Source: CBDCYS01 sp965226245 (GTDB taxonomy: Bacteria; Acidobacteriota; Terriglobia; Bryobacterales; UBA6623). Taken from it: 64,000 bases of DNA. The notes under the pieces are model-generated. The model was given only the letters and a program-made list of their open reading frames with translations, ran no database searches and was not told the origin of the DNA. The stretch covers positions 6,755-70,754 of the forward strand of contig CBDDCL010000012.1 of assembly GCA_965226245.1 (NCBI GenBank), in the 5' to 3' direction. Shown in pieces: positions 49,805 through 57,696 of this stretch (the first letter of the stretch is position 1; the number at the start of each line of letters is the position of its first letter). The position numbers were made by a program, and so were the translations under genes.

Positions 49805-52800
49805 ACGATTCCACCGGCAGGATGAGTTCCATGGTGTCGCTGGTGTTGCGCCGCTCTGGGATTTTATTTCTCCTGGCATTTGCTCTGCTGGCGCAATCAG
49901 CCTGGGCCCAACGGATCGGGCCGCTGGTTCCGGACGACCCACAGCGCTCAAAGGCGTCCTCGGCCGAGCGCAAGGAGGCGGTCCGGCCGCCCAGCCTTCA
50001 ACTGAGCCTTCCATCGCCCGCCGCGGTTGCTCTACCGCCGTTGGGTCCCAACGATTTGCAGCGTTTGCAACCGCAAGAGGGCCGGCCCCCCCTCATCGGC
50101 GTCCACCGTCGGTTGCCAGCGGGGGCGGTCACGCGGAGCTTCTCCGGGGGGGCGGTCAAGACGACCGCCGAGGGAGCGTGGCAATCGACCGCGGTCGGAC
50201 GCCTCTGGCGTCTGAAGATGACCTCTCCCAGCGCCCGCGCTATGCGCATTCACTTTCGGGACTTCGCCATCGGGGCGGGCAGCCTCTGGCTCTACTCGGC
50301 GAGCGGGCAGGTCGTCGGGCCCTATACCGGCTCGGGTCTGTACGGGGACGGAGACTTCTGGAGCGGCATCCTTTTCGGCGACAGCCTGACGATCGAGTAT
50401 ATGCCCGATGGGGCGTCGGCGAAAGAAGCCGTGCCGTTCCAAATCGTTGAGATCAGCCATATCTGGGACGATGCTTTTGGAGGCGGCGTGGAGGGGGGCG
50501 TCCGATGGCCGCAGGGCGCGTTGGGAAGCTCAGACAGGCGGGGATCGCTAAAGCCGCTGCCCGACCGGATCGACGTTGCGGTGGGAACGCAGTTGAAGAA
50601 GTCGCGGCTGACAAAGGCAATACAGTTGGTCGAGCGGTCCGCCTCCCTGCAACAGCCGCGTCCGAAAGCGGCAAGGCCGCTCACACCCGGACTGCCTGTC
50701 TCCTTCAGCCGGGGGCCGGTTGACACCCCAACGCTCTTCAGTGGGGATAACTCGTTCCGGCTGGAGGTTCCCGACAATGCCTCCCGCGTAACCTTCACGC
50801 TGGAATCCGATGCCGACGTGGCGCTGCTTGTCCGCTATGGCGAGGACAACGACCTTGAGAATGGGAGGCCTGTCTTCGACCACCTCGCCGACGAAGTCTT
50901 TGCGGGAACGGAGGAGATTGTCATTACCCCCCAATCCGACCCGCCGCTTCAAGCCGGAACCTACTTCGTATCGGTGGGAGTCTTTGCTACGGGCGTCGAG
51001 GTCAACTGCACGCTCACGGCGGAAGTTGAACGTGAAGGAGGAACTCCGCCGCCGACAAGCGGCGGCACGCTCACGCCCGGACAGCCCGTCAGCTTCCGTC
51101 GGGGGCCGGTGGACACCCCGACGCTCTTCCGTGGAGATTTCTCGTTCCGGCTGGAGGTTCCCGAGGACGCCTCCCGCGTTACCTTCACGCTGGAATCCGA
51201 TGTCGACGTGGAGCTGGCTGTCCGATATGGCGAGGACAACGCCGTTGAGGATCGGAGTCTTGTCACTGACCACCGCTCCCGGAACCCCGCGGGCAATGAA
51301 GAGATTGTCATTACTCCCCAATCAGACCCGCCGCTTCGAGCCGGAACCTACTTCGTCTCGGTAGGAGTCTTTGCTACGGGCGTCATCGCCAACTGCACGC
51401 TCACGGCGGAAGTGGAACTTGACGAAGAGGATCAGACACCGATCAGCGGCGGCCCGCTCACGCCCGGACAGCCTGCCGACTTCCGCCTGGGGCCGGTTGA
51501 CTCCCCGACGCTGTTCCGTGGGGGTAACTCGTTCCGGCTGGAAGTTCCCGAGGCCGCCTCCCGCATCACCTTCACGCTGGAATCCGTCGATCCCGATGTT
51601 GACGTGGATTTGTATGTCCGTTTTGGAGAGGACAACATGATTCAGAACGGGAGGCCTGTCTTTGACCACCGCTCCCAGAAACTCACGGGCAACGAACGGA
51701 TCGGCATCACCCGACGCTCCGACCCGCCGCTTCGAGCCGGAACCTACTTTGTCTCGGTACTCGTCTTTGATACGGGCGTCGTCGCCGAGGGCACGCTCAC
51801 AGCGACCGTGGAGACGGACGCCGCGGACTGTCACCTTGACGCGACCTGCTACCCCGAATGGTCGAGTTCCGCAACAGGGGTCGCGCGGATTTTCTTTGAG
51901 ACGAGTGAGGGCGGCAGTGGCACCTGTTCGGGCACATTGCTGAATAACCGCCGGCAGGACCTCACGCCCTACTTCCTCACCGCCGCCCACTGCGTGCAAA
52001 CCGAGGAGGAAGCGCGGAGCGTGACAGCGTTCTGGTTGTACCAGACACAAACCTGTAACGGAGAACTGCCCGATTTTCAGAGCGTGCCGCGGACCGAGGG
52101 AGCGAGCCTGCTCTCGACCTTGGGCGACGGCGAACGTAATCCCGACGGCGATATGACGCTGCTACAGCTCGAAGGTGATTTACCGGACGATGTGATGTTC
52201 CAGGGCTGGGACGCGGACCCTCAACCTATCGGCGCGCAGGTCACCGGCATTCATCATCCCGGGAGCGATGATTGGGGCTTCTTCAAGCGGATTGCCTTCG
52301 GTCAGATCATTCCCAACCCGGGTTCTGAGACTTCCGACGATGTCTACGCCATCGTCTCCTATCCAGTGGGACAAGGCTACACGGAGCCGGGCTCTTCCGG
52401 GTCCGCCATCTTCAGCAGCCCTGGAACCGTAGGGGGGGCACTGAGCGGCGGAGACATTGTTGGGTATGCCTGCCCGACCGGCCCCGTTCGTGACGTCGTA
52501 ACGCACTTTTCGGTTTTCTATCCCCATATCCGGCGGTTCATTGATCCGCTGCCGACAAGTCTCAAGATCTTTTCCGGCGGCATTGTGCTCGCCACCGGAA
52601 CGCCCGTCGTCAATCGCATCGCGCCGAACGCCATTATTACGGTTTTCGGAGAGGATTTTGCGCCGGCAGGAACTCAGGTAGTAAGTCCTCAGCTCGACGA
52701 CGGGGGCAAGATTGCCACGAAACTTGCTAACACCTGCTTGGAGATCGACGGCGATCGAGCGCCGCTGTTTGCGGTCTTTCCAACCCAGATCAACGCTCAG

Positions 52801-54213
52801 GCCCCGCACCTGCTGCAACCCACTCAGGCGACTGTGGAGGTGATTCGCGGCTGCGGCACGCAAGACGAGCAGCGGAGTCCCGCGGAAACGGTCGCGGTCG
52901 CTCCCCTCGCTCCGGCTTTTTTCAACTTCGTGAGCAACCCCGGCGGGCACAACCCGATCGCGACGCTGCACGGCGGCGGCCCCGGCTTGGTGGGCGAGTC
53001 GGGCCTCATTCCGGGCGTGACGTTCACACCGGCACAGCCCAACGAGTTTGTCAGCTTCTTCGGAACAGGGTTTGGGCCGACGGACCCGGCACTTGAAAGC
53101 GGTCAGATCCCCTCTCAGGCGCTGCCGAACTCGCGGGGCGTGGCGGACCTGACGAACGAGGTGACCTTCACGATCGGCGGCATCGCGGTCCCTCCGAAGG
53201 ACGTTTTCTACGCGGGCGCAGCCCCATGTTGTGCGGGTCTTTTGCAGTTCGTGGTGCGCGTGCCGCCCAATGCTCCGGATGGGAATCTTGGGGTGGTTGC
53301 CACGGTGGGCGGTGTGTCTACGCCGGACGGGCCGTTTATCACGGTGATGCAACCGCTCGGTATTCCGATGCTCGCTCCGGCGAACGAAGCTGCGTTCAAC
53401 GATCTCTTCGTTGGTAAGCGGGTCGCGACGAACTTCCCGACAGTCTATGTGGATTTCGTCAGTCCCGGCCGTTTCAGGGACAACCAAGGCACGGAGACCT
53501 ACACGGGAAGCTATACCTATCGGAACACGGGTTCGGATACGGGAACATTAACGTTCAACTACGATGACGGCGATCGCTGCACGGCCCACCTCACCTTCGC
53601 TTCGGCAATGGCTGGCACGGCAACCTTCACGTGCAACGAAGGATCGAGCGGAGCATACAACTGGCGCCTCGTGGAGATTCCCGCGTCAGGTGCTCCGACT
53701 GGAGATCCATGGAGCCGACCCAACATTGAGCGGTTCCGTGGAACGTGGCAGTTCACGCACACTAGAAATGGTGCCGCAATTACAGACACTTTCGTGCTGA
53801 GCCTCGTCATTGAACAACGTGATGCCCCTGGCGAGTGGGGTATCGGAGGGCTACAAGACGACGGCTCAATCGCTGTGCTGCTTTACAGTCGTGACTTGGA
53901 TAGCTATGTATTGGCTACGGCCGCCGCCGTCACCCCCGATGAAATCGAAGAACTCTATTCCTTCAACCTGACCAGCCCCACTACAGTATCTGGATGCTAC
54001 TACGAAATATTAAGTAGCACTTCGTTTTCCAGCTGCTACCCGATGACGGGGGTGAGGACGAGTTCCAGTACCCTGAGTTCACTGCAACGGGCTCAACCTA
54101 ACACTACAGCGGCCCAGCCAGAATTAGATTCGAAGATTATCAGGGTCCTTGAGGACTTGCGGGATCGCCTAGACGGGCATAGCTTCTCTGCTCTTGCGTT
54201 TTCGATTCGATAA
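49801..54213 (+). CDS. Giant secreted trypsin-like serine protease with pre-peptidase repeats and Ig-like C-terminal modules
   Basis: 1470 residues from the ATG at 49801 (AGGAG upstream). A signal peptide (ILFLLAFALLAQSAWAQ) ends near residue 37. A pro-region is followed by three about 130-residue PPC-like repeats starting at about 294, 424 and 553 (each 'LTPGxPxxFxxGPVDxPTLF'). The protease domain has His730 in 'TAAHC', Asp784 in 'DMTLLQL' and Ser866 in 'PGSSGSA'. The C-terminal half carries two modules resembling the TIGR03437 Solibacter-type domain ('ITVFGEDFAPAGTQ', 'FVSFFGTGFGPTDP'), then a beta-rich end. It is probably extracellular. Its 5' part is duplicated in inverted orientation at 17.3 kb. 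Confidence 0.85.
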   Translation: MNDSTGRMSSMVSLVLRRSGILFLLAFALLAQSAWAQRIGPLVPDDPQRSKASSAERKEAVRPPSLQLSLPSPAAVALPPLGPNDLQRLQPQEGRPPLIGVHRRLPAGAVTRSFSGGAVKTTAEGAWQSTAVGRLWRLKMTSPSARAMRIHFRDFAIGAGSLWLYSASGQVVGPYTGSGLYGDGDFWSGILFGDSLTIEYMPDGASAKEAVPFQIVEISHIWDDAFGGGVEGGVRWPQGALGSSDRRGSLKPLPDRIDVAVGTQLKKSRLTKAIQLVERSASLQQPRPKAARPLTPGLPVSFSRGPVDTPTLFSGDNSFRLEVPDNASRVTFTLESDADVALLVRYGEDNDLENGRPVFDHLADEVFAGTEEIVITPQSDPPLQAGTYFVSVGVFATGVEVNCTLTAEVEREGGTPPPTSGGTLTPGQPVSFRRGPVDTPTLFRGDFSFRLEVPEDASRVTFTLESDVDVELAVRYGEDNAVEDRSLVTDHRSRNPAGNEEIVITPQSDPPLRAGTYFVSVGVFATGVIANCTLTAEVELDEEDQTPISGGPLTPGQPADFRLGPVDSPTLFRGGNSFRLEVPEAASRITFTLESVDPDVDVDLYVRFGEDNMIQNGRPVFDHRSQKLTGNERIGITRRSDPPLRAGTYFVSVLVFDTGVVAEGTLTATVETDAADCHLDATCYPEWSSSATGVARIFFETSEGGSGTCSGTLLNNRRQDLTPYFLTAAHCVQTEEEARSVTAFWLYQTQTCNGELPDFQSVPRTEGASLLSTLGDGERNPDGDMTLLQLEGDLPDDVMFQGWDADPQPIGAQVTGIHHPGSDDWGFFKRIAFGQIIPNPGSETSDDVYAIVSYPVGQGYTEPGSSGSAIFSSPGTVGGALSGGDIVGYACPTGPVRDVVTHFSVFYPHIRRFIDPLPTSLKIFSGGIVLATGTPVVNRIAPNAIITVFGEDFAPAGTQVVSPQLDDGGKIATKLANTCLEIDGDRAPLFAVFPTQINAQAPHLLQPTQATVEVIRGCGTQDEQRSPAETVAVAPLAPAFFNFVSNPGGHNPIATLHGGGPGLVGESGLIPGVTFTPAQPNEFVSFFGTGFGPTDPALESGQIPSQALPNSRGVADLTNEVTFTIGGIAVPPKDVFYAGAAPCCAGLLQFVVRVPPNAPDGNLGVVATVGGVSTPDGPFITVMQPLGIPMLAPANEAAFNDLFVGKRVATNFPTVYVDFVSPGRFRDNQGTETYTGSYTYRNTGSDTGTLTFNYDDGDRCTAHLTFASAMAGTATFTCNEGSSGAYNWRLVEIPASGAPTGDPWSRPNIERFRGTWQFTHTRNGAAITDTFVLSLVIEQRDAPGEWGIGGLQDDGSIAVLLYSRDLDSYVLATAAAVTPDEIEELYSFNLTSPTTVSGCYYEILSSTSFSSCYPMTGVRTSSSTLSSLQRAQPNTTAAQPELDSKIIRVLEDLRDRLDGHSFSALAFSIR

Positions 54214-54236
54214 TTTTTCCACAGGCTCGTCGCTCT

Positions 54237-54360
54237 TACTACTTGTTCTTTACTACTTGTTCTTACTACTTGTATGGGTATGCGCTTTGCACGTATTCGG
54301 AAGGCCTGAGGTATGCGTTTTGCACGTATTTCACGCGAATGAAGGTATGCGCTTTGCACG
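54237..54360. repeat. Short direct repeats, iteron-like
   Basis: GGTATGCGYTTTGCACG occurs three times, at 54277, 54310 and 54344 (spacing 33 and 34 bp, about three helical turns). Just before it, TACTACTTGTTCTT-type units are repeated about three times (54237-54274). The block sits between the protease stop and the next IS end. It could be iterons, a regulator array or a local duplication. Confidence 0.5.
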
Positions 54361-55261
54361 GACCTTGTTGCATGGATCATCCCGAAGGATGTCTTATCAT
54401 TGGTTTTTTCAACGCTGGGGGTAGTCTAAATGCCACATAAGTTCAATGCTGCGCACGGCATACCATCTTGGACTGCGTCAGACACAGGGGCTTATGGGTT
54501 CCATCGGCACGCTCATGGGGTTGGATATACGGGTACCGGATTACTCCACGCTGTCGCGTCGCGCAAACGGGGTGAGCATCGCTCAGGTGATGAGGCAAGC
54601 AGGATCTGTGCCTATCCATCTGGTGGTCGACAGTACTGGCCTCAAGATCTTCGGCGAGGGCGAATGGCTAGCGCAGAAGCATAACACCAAGGGAATACGC
54701 CGCCGCTGGCGCAAGCTCCACCTCGGACTGGACCTCGCCAGCGGGGCGATTGTTTGCGCCGCTCTGACTCACGATAACGTTGGAGACAGCACAGCCTTAC
54801 CCGGCCTCCTGGATCAGCTGGATGCCCCGGTCACGGGCTTTCTGGCTGACGGCGCCTACGATGGAGCGTCCACACGAAATCTGCTGAGGCAGCGGTATGG
54901 GGAGACCCTGGATGTGGTCATACCGCCGCCAAAGGACGCAGTGATCCGCCTGCAATCGGCGCGTGATGCGACCGTTCGGGATCGCCATATTGCCCAAATC
55001 CGCAGCAACGGCCGCATGGCCTGGCAGACGGCAACAGGGTACAACCAGCGCAGCCGAATAGAAACGCAGATGGGCCGTTGGAAGAGCGTCATCGGCCCCA
55101 AACTCAAATCCCGCAGCTTCTCCAGGCAGATCACGGAGATCCAACTCGGCCGAAAAGTCCTGAACACAATGACCGCGCTCGGACGGCCTGTGTTCGAACG
55201 CATCGCCTGACACTACCGCTTGGGGAAAGGGGGAATTCCGTTTCCATCCCTCAACAAGGCT
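54361..55261 (+). mobile_element. Decayed IS5-like element
   Basis: About 0.9 kb. The left end GACCTTGTTGCATGGAT and the complement of the right end (AGCCTTGTTGAGGGAT, to 55261) form an imperfect inverted repeat. The transposase gene inside has lost its N-terminal section. The right boundary abuts a truncated minus-strand gene, so the insertion probably caused that truncation. Confidence 0.6.
54430..55210 (+). pseudogene. IS5-family transposase with internal deletion
   Basis: The natural start 'MPHKFNAA' at 54430 is joined within a few codons to 'MLRTAYHLGLRQTQGLMGSIG', which in intact relatives lies roughly 60-70 residues later. The join also changes frame. The remainder is intact, including 'LVVDSTGLKIFGEGEW', 'LADGAYDG' and 'NQRSRIETQMGRWKSVIG' (DDE residues). 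A microhomology-mediated deletion at about 54446-54456 is likely. Translation from the internal ATG at 54446 would give 254 residues without the DNA-binding N-terminus. Confidence 0.8.
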
Positions 55262-55516
55262 GTGTGCAGGGGCGAACTCCGTCTCTAAGATCACCGGCTG
55301 GCGGCGAGGGGCGAACTCCGTCTCTAAGATCACCGGGCGAGGAGGGGCGATGAGAATATCCGGCCTCTTGCCAGCCCCCGTGCCTGGCACAGCTAGTTGA
55401 ATCACGTTGGTCCGCTCGGCGTGAACAGTCTTGTCGTTCCAGTCGGGATTTCGTCGTCTCAGCGCACGAGCCAGCGCCCCGTTCGCTTGCGGTTCCGTGT
55501 TGCGCGGGCGACTCAT
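55262..55516 (-). pseudogene. N-terminal stub of an R-M/DNA-modification-like protein, with 39-bp tandem duplication
   Basis: The ATG at 55516 starts MSRPRNTEPQANGALARALR, then 'NVIQLAVPGTGAGKRPDILIAPPRPVILETEFAP'. A 'PDIL... VILETE' pattern opens some adenine methylase or restriction-type proteins, but the assignment is uncertain. The codons for PVILETEFAP occur twice because of direct repeats at 55268-55297 and 55307-55336 (period 39 bp). The gene is cut at 55262 by the adjoining IS. Confidence 0.45.
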
Positions 55517-55605
55517 GCGTTCTCGTCCTTCGTCAGCAGAACCTCGACCGCACGAATTTCGTTCCAGGACAAGCGCATAGCGTAAAGGCCTTCCATGTCG
55601 AACAT
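55513..55605 (-). CDS. Very small reading frame preceding the stub (uncertain)
   Basis: 30 codons (MFDMEGLYAMRLSWNEIRAVEVLLTKDENA) end in ATGA overlapping the start of the truncated gene, a layout typical of a translated upstream partner. It could instead be the end of a longer lost gene. Protein-like composition is the only other support. Confidence 0.25.
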   Translation of the reverse strand: MFDMEGLYAMRLSWNEIRAVEVLLTKDENA

Positions 55606-55654
55606 GTCGAAATAATCCAATCCTCGGGCTGCCGTAGCCGGTGATGGCGGCTAT

Positions 55655-55677
55655 AGTGTAACATTTAATGTTACACT
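55655..55677 (+). promoter_or_regulatory. HigBA operator
   Basis: A perfect palindrome, AGTGTAACAT-TTA-ATGTTACACT, ends 7 bp before the higB ATG. The position and symmetry fit the site bound by the HigA dimer to repress its own promoter. Confidence 0.65.
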
Positions 55678-55684
55678 TCCTTTT

Positions 55685-55963
55685 ATGATCAAGGGGTTCG
55701 CTTCTAAGGTCCTTAGGAGGGCGTTTGAAGATGGAAACTACCGGAGGATCAACCCTCAATGGAGGGCCAGGGTTGAACTTCTTCTGGACGCATTGGCCGC
55801 AGCAGAGAAAGTGGAAGACTTGAACCTCCTGACGCTCGGCACCCACCCGCTGAAGGGCAACCGAAAGGGTGAGTGGGGAATGACCGTGACGAAGAACTGG
55901 AGGATTACCTTCAGATTCGAGGCGGGAGACGCCGTCGAGGTAGACCTGGAAGATTATCACTAG
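55685..55963 (+). CDS. higB: HigB-type toxin (RelE superfamily)
   Basis: 92 residues: 'MIKGFASKVLRRAFEDGN', 'LLLDALAAAEKVEDLNLL', 'HPLKGNRKGEWGMTVTKNWRITFRFEAGDAVEVDLEDYH'. This is the canonical HigB/killer-protein pattern, with C-terminal RITFRF and a terminal His. It is a ribosome-dependent mRNA endonuclease, neutralised by HigA, encoded 17 bp downstream. Toxin-first order is characteristic of higBA. It appears intact. Confidence 0.9.
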   Translation: MIKGFASKVLRRAFEDGNYRRINPQWRARVELLLDALAAAEKVEDLNLLTLGTHPLKGNRKGEWGMTVTKNWRITFRFEAGDAVEVDLEDYH

Positions 55964-55980
55964 AACGGAGGGCAGGAGAC

Positions 55981-56280
55981 ATGGCTAGAAATCTGGAGAG
56001 GCGACCGACGCATCCAGGCAGGTTGCTACGGGGCGAGATCGAGGCTCGGGAACTCAATCAGGGGCAGGTGGCTGATCTTGTTGGTGTCGGGCGCAGGACC
56101 ATTAACGAGATTTGCCAAGGACGAAGACCGATGAGCACCGACATGGCGCACCGGATCGGGAAGCTATTCGGCAACGGTCCGACGCTCTGGGTCAACATGC
56201 AGAAGGCGATTGACATGTGGGACGCTGAGCGCGAGCACTCGACAGACTACGCAAAGATTCAGACCTTGGAGATAGCCTGA
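55981..56280 (+). CDS. higA: HigA-type antitoxin (XRE helix-turn-helix)
   Basis: 99 residues from the ATG at 55981 with GGAGGGCAGGAG upstream. The HTH is in 'QGQVADLVGVGRRTINEICQGRRPMSTDMAHRIGKLFGNGPTLWVNMQ', the HigA/VapA hallmark. It binds HigB and represses the operon through the palindrome at 55655-55677. The pair works as a plasmid stabilisation or stress module. The 149 bp after it show no gene. Confidence 0.92.
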   Translation: MARNLERRPTHPGRLLRGEIEARELNQGQVADLVGVGRRTINEICQGRRPMSTDMAHRIGKLFGNGPTLWVNMQKAIDMWDAEREHSTDYAKIQTLEIA

Positions 56281-56429
56281 TAAAGTGGCTTACCGTGCCC
56301 TGTCCGGCTAGGAACTCGTGCGCCGACTGGCCCGGCCCGATGGTAGGATGCCGCCGTGACTAAGAGGAGCGCAGAAGGGCCGCCCGCCGCTTAGCGCGTC
56401 ACTATGCGGATGGAAAGGTTCCAGGCACA

Positions 56430-56969
56430 ATGCTCGATCTGACACCAGTCCTTGCAGCCCTGGGTGCCATTGTTGCCATTGTCACGGCGTTCTTTACGCT
56501 TCGTCGCTTCGTTCATTGGTTGCGCCCAATTCGGATCTCTCCGAGTATACGTCGCGTCTTCGATGGATCTGATCCCGAACAGGTACTCGCGACCGTCACG
56601 AATGTCAGTGGTGAAGACCAGGTATTGGTTCGGTGCAGTGCGAGGAGTGCGCACCCGGTTCGCACGGCTTTGCTGAGGCACCTTAAGCAGCCTTTCATAT
56701 CCCCTCGGCTCTACCCAACCGTCTGGTACGGAGCAATCTGTTTTGATCTCATGGGGGAAGAGCCGATCCGTCTTGCACCGCAAGAGCAACGGCAACTTTC
56801 GCACTCACTGTCGGATCACCCTCTATGCTTGTTCTTAACACCGGAAATTCAGGTGGAGGCACAGCTATCTGAGGGACGGGTCTTTCGGAGTAGAAGAATC
56901 GAGGTGCCCGAGAGGTGGCGCTTTCGTCCTTCTGGCGATGCCACCCAACCAGACCAGAACCTCATCTGA
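56430..56969 (+). CDS. Membrane-anchored protein of unknown function
   Basis: 179 residues. A single N-terminal helix (PVLAALGAIVAIVTAFFTLRRFVHW) is followed by a basic hinge and a beta-rich domain (RISPSIRRVFDGSDPEQVLATVTNVSGEDQVLVRC... and PEIQVEAQLSEGRVFRSRRIEVPERW). There is no enzymatic motif. It appears intact and probably faces the cytoplasm. Family not recognised. Confidence 0.6.
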   Translation: MLDLTPVLAALGAIVAIVTAFFTLRRFVHWLRPIRISPSIRRVFDGSDPEQVLATVTNVSGEDQVLVRCSARSAHPVRTALLRHLKQPFISPRLYPTVWYGAICFDLMGEEPIRLAPQEQRQLSHSLSDHPLCLFLTPEIQVEAQLSEGRVFRSRRIEVPERWRFRPSGDATQPDQNLI

Positions 56970-56984
56970 TGATCCCTCTTCCTC

Positions 56985-57103
56985 CTACCGGGTCATCCAA
57001 CCCTTCAGGGCTTCCCCAATGCTGCGCGGATCGTCCAGTGTGGCAACGCGGCCATGCAGAAAGGCAAGGATGCGCCGCGGACCCTGGTGCCCGGTCTTGT
57101 CTG
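56985..57103 (-). pseudogene. RelE/ParE-type toxin, N-proximal fragment
   Basis: The residues 'GPRRILAFLHGRVATLDDPRSIGEALKG' match the first half of RelE toxins and end just after SIGEALKG, followed by WMTR and a stop. The toxin half at 41047-41193 begins at the same SIGEALKG motif. Both ends of this piece are cut, and no antitoxin is nearby. Confidence 0.6.
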
Positions 57104-57125
57104 AGGCACATGGGAGAATAAAGCC

Positions 57126-57571
57126 ATGCAGCGTCAACGCGATGGGTTGGTTCCCGTCGGTGAAATCATCGCCGATCTCCCCGGCCCGGTGAAGGCAATC
57201 CGCGAAGCCTCGCCTCAGGCGCGGCACCACTTCACCCGCTTCGACCAGGTGAATCAGCTTGTTAGGGCCAGCGAAGCGGACCCCGATCTCGGTTTTCAGG
57301 CGCGGATGATGGCCTTGTGCAGTCTGCCCCGCAGCAACCCCGGCCCCCGGCTTCAGTACAAACGGACCAACGGACCCTACACGCTTTACATAATCGCGGG
57401 CGGCGGAAACAAACTGCCCTTTGGCAGCTTGCCCCGCCTGCTGATGGCGTGGGTCTCGAGCGGTCAAAACGCAGGCGCCCGAAGCAAGGCTCCGCAACCA
57501 GATGGATGTCGGCTTCAAACGGACGCTTTACAGAATCAAACTGCCCTTTGGCAGCTTGCACCGCCGCCCGG
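57126..57571 (+). pseudogene. repA: Plasmid RepA, second remnant with internal deletion
   Basis: ATG 57126: 'RDGLVPVGEIIADLPGPVKAIREASPQARHHFTRFDQVNQLV', 'LCSLPRSNPGPRLQYKRTNGPYTLYI' and 'LPFGSLPRLLMAWV' match the N-terminal half of RepA; then homology breaks at about 57450. A short 'RLRNQM' piece recurs near 57490. A 22-bp direct repeat (57411-57432 and 57537-57558) covers the LPFGSL codons. The tail is cut by the IS21-like element. It is diverged from the copy at 40 kb, so it is a separate replicon scar. Confidence 0.8.
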
Positions 57572-57696
57572 TGAGAACGGCGGAGCCAAAATAGACCACA
57601 GAGCGGCGATTCTAAGCCGCGTGAGGGCGGCGCAAAATTAGACCGCCCAGGTGGTCCGCGTAGCATCCCCGAGGTGTTTTGTGGAACACCGGAGGG

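Noticed and set aside
52180..53487. 435-codon open frame antisense to the secreted protease
   Set aside because: Composition is His/Arg/Asp-rich nonsense; the sense strand carries the clear domains.
54237..54360. Possible CRISPR array
   Set aside because: The units are too short, only three copies, the spacers are not variable inserts of constant type, and there are no cas genes.
55268..55345. Possible CRISPR or regulatory repeat pair
   Set aside because: It is an in-frame tandem duplication of coding sequence.
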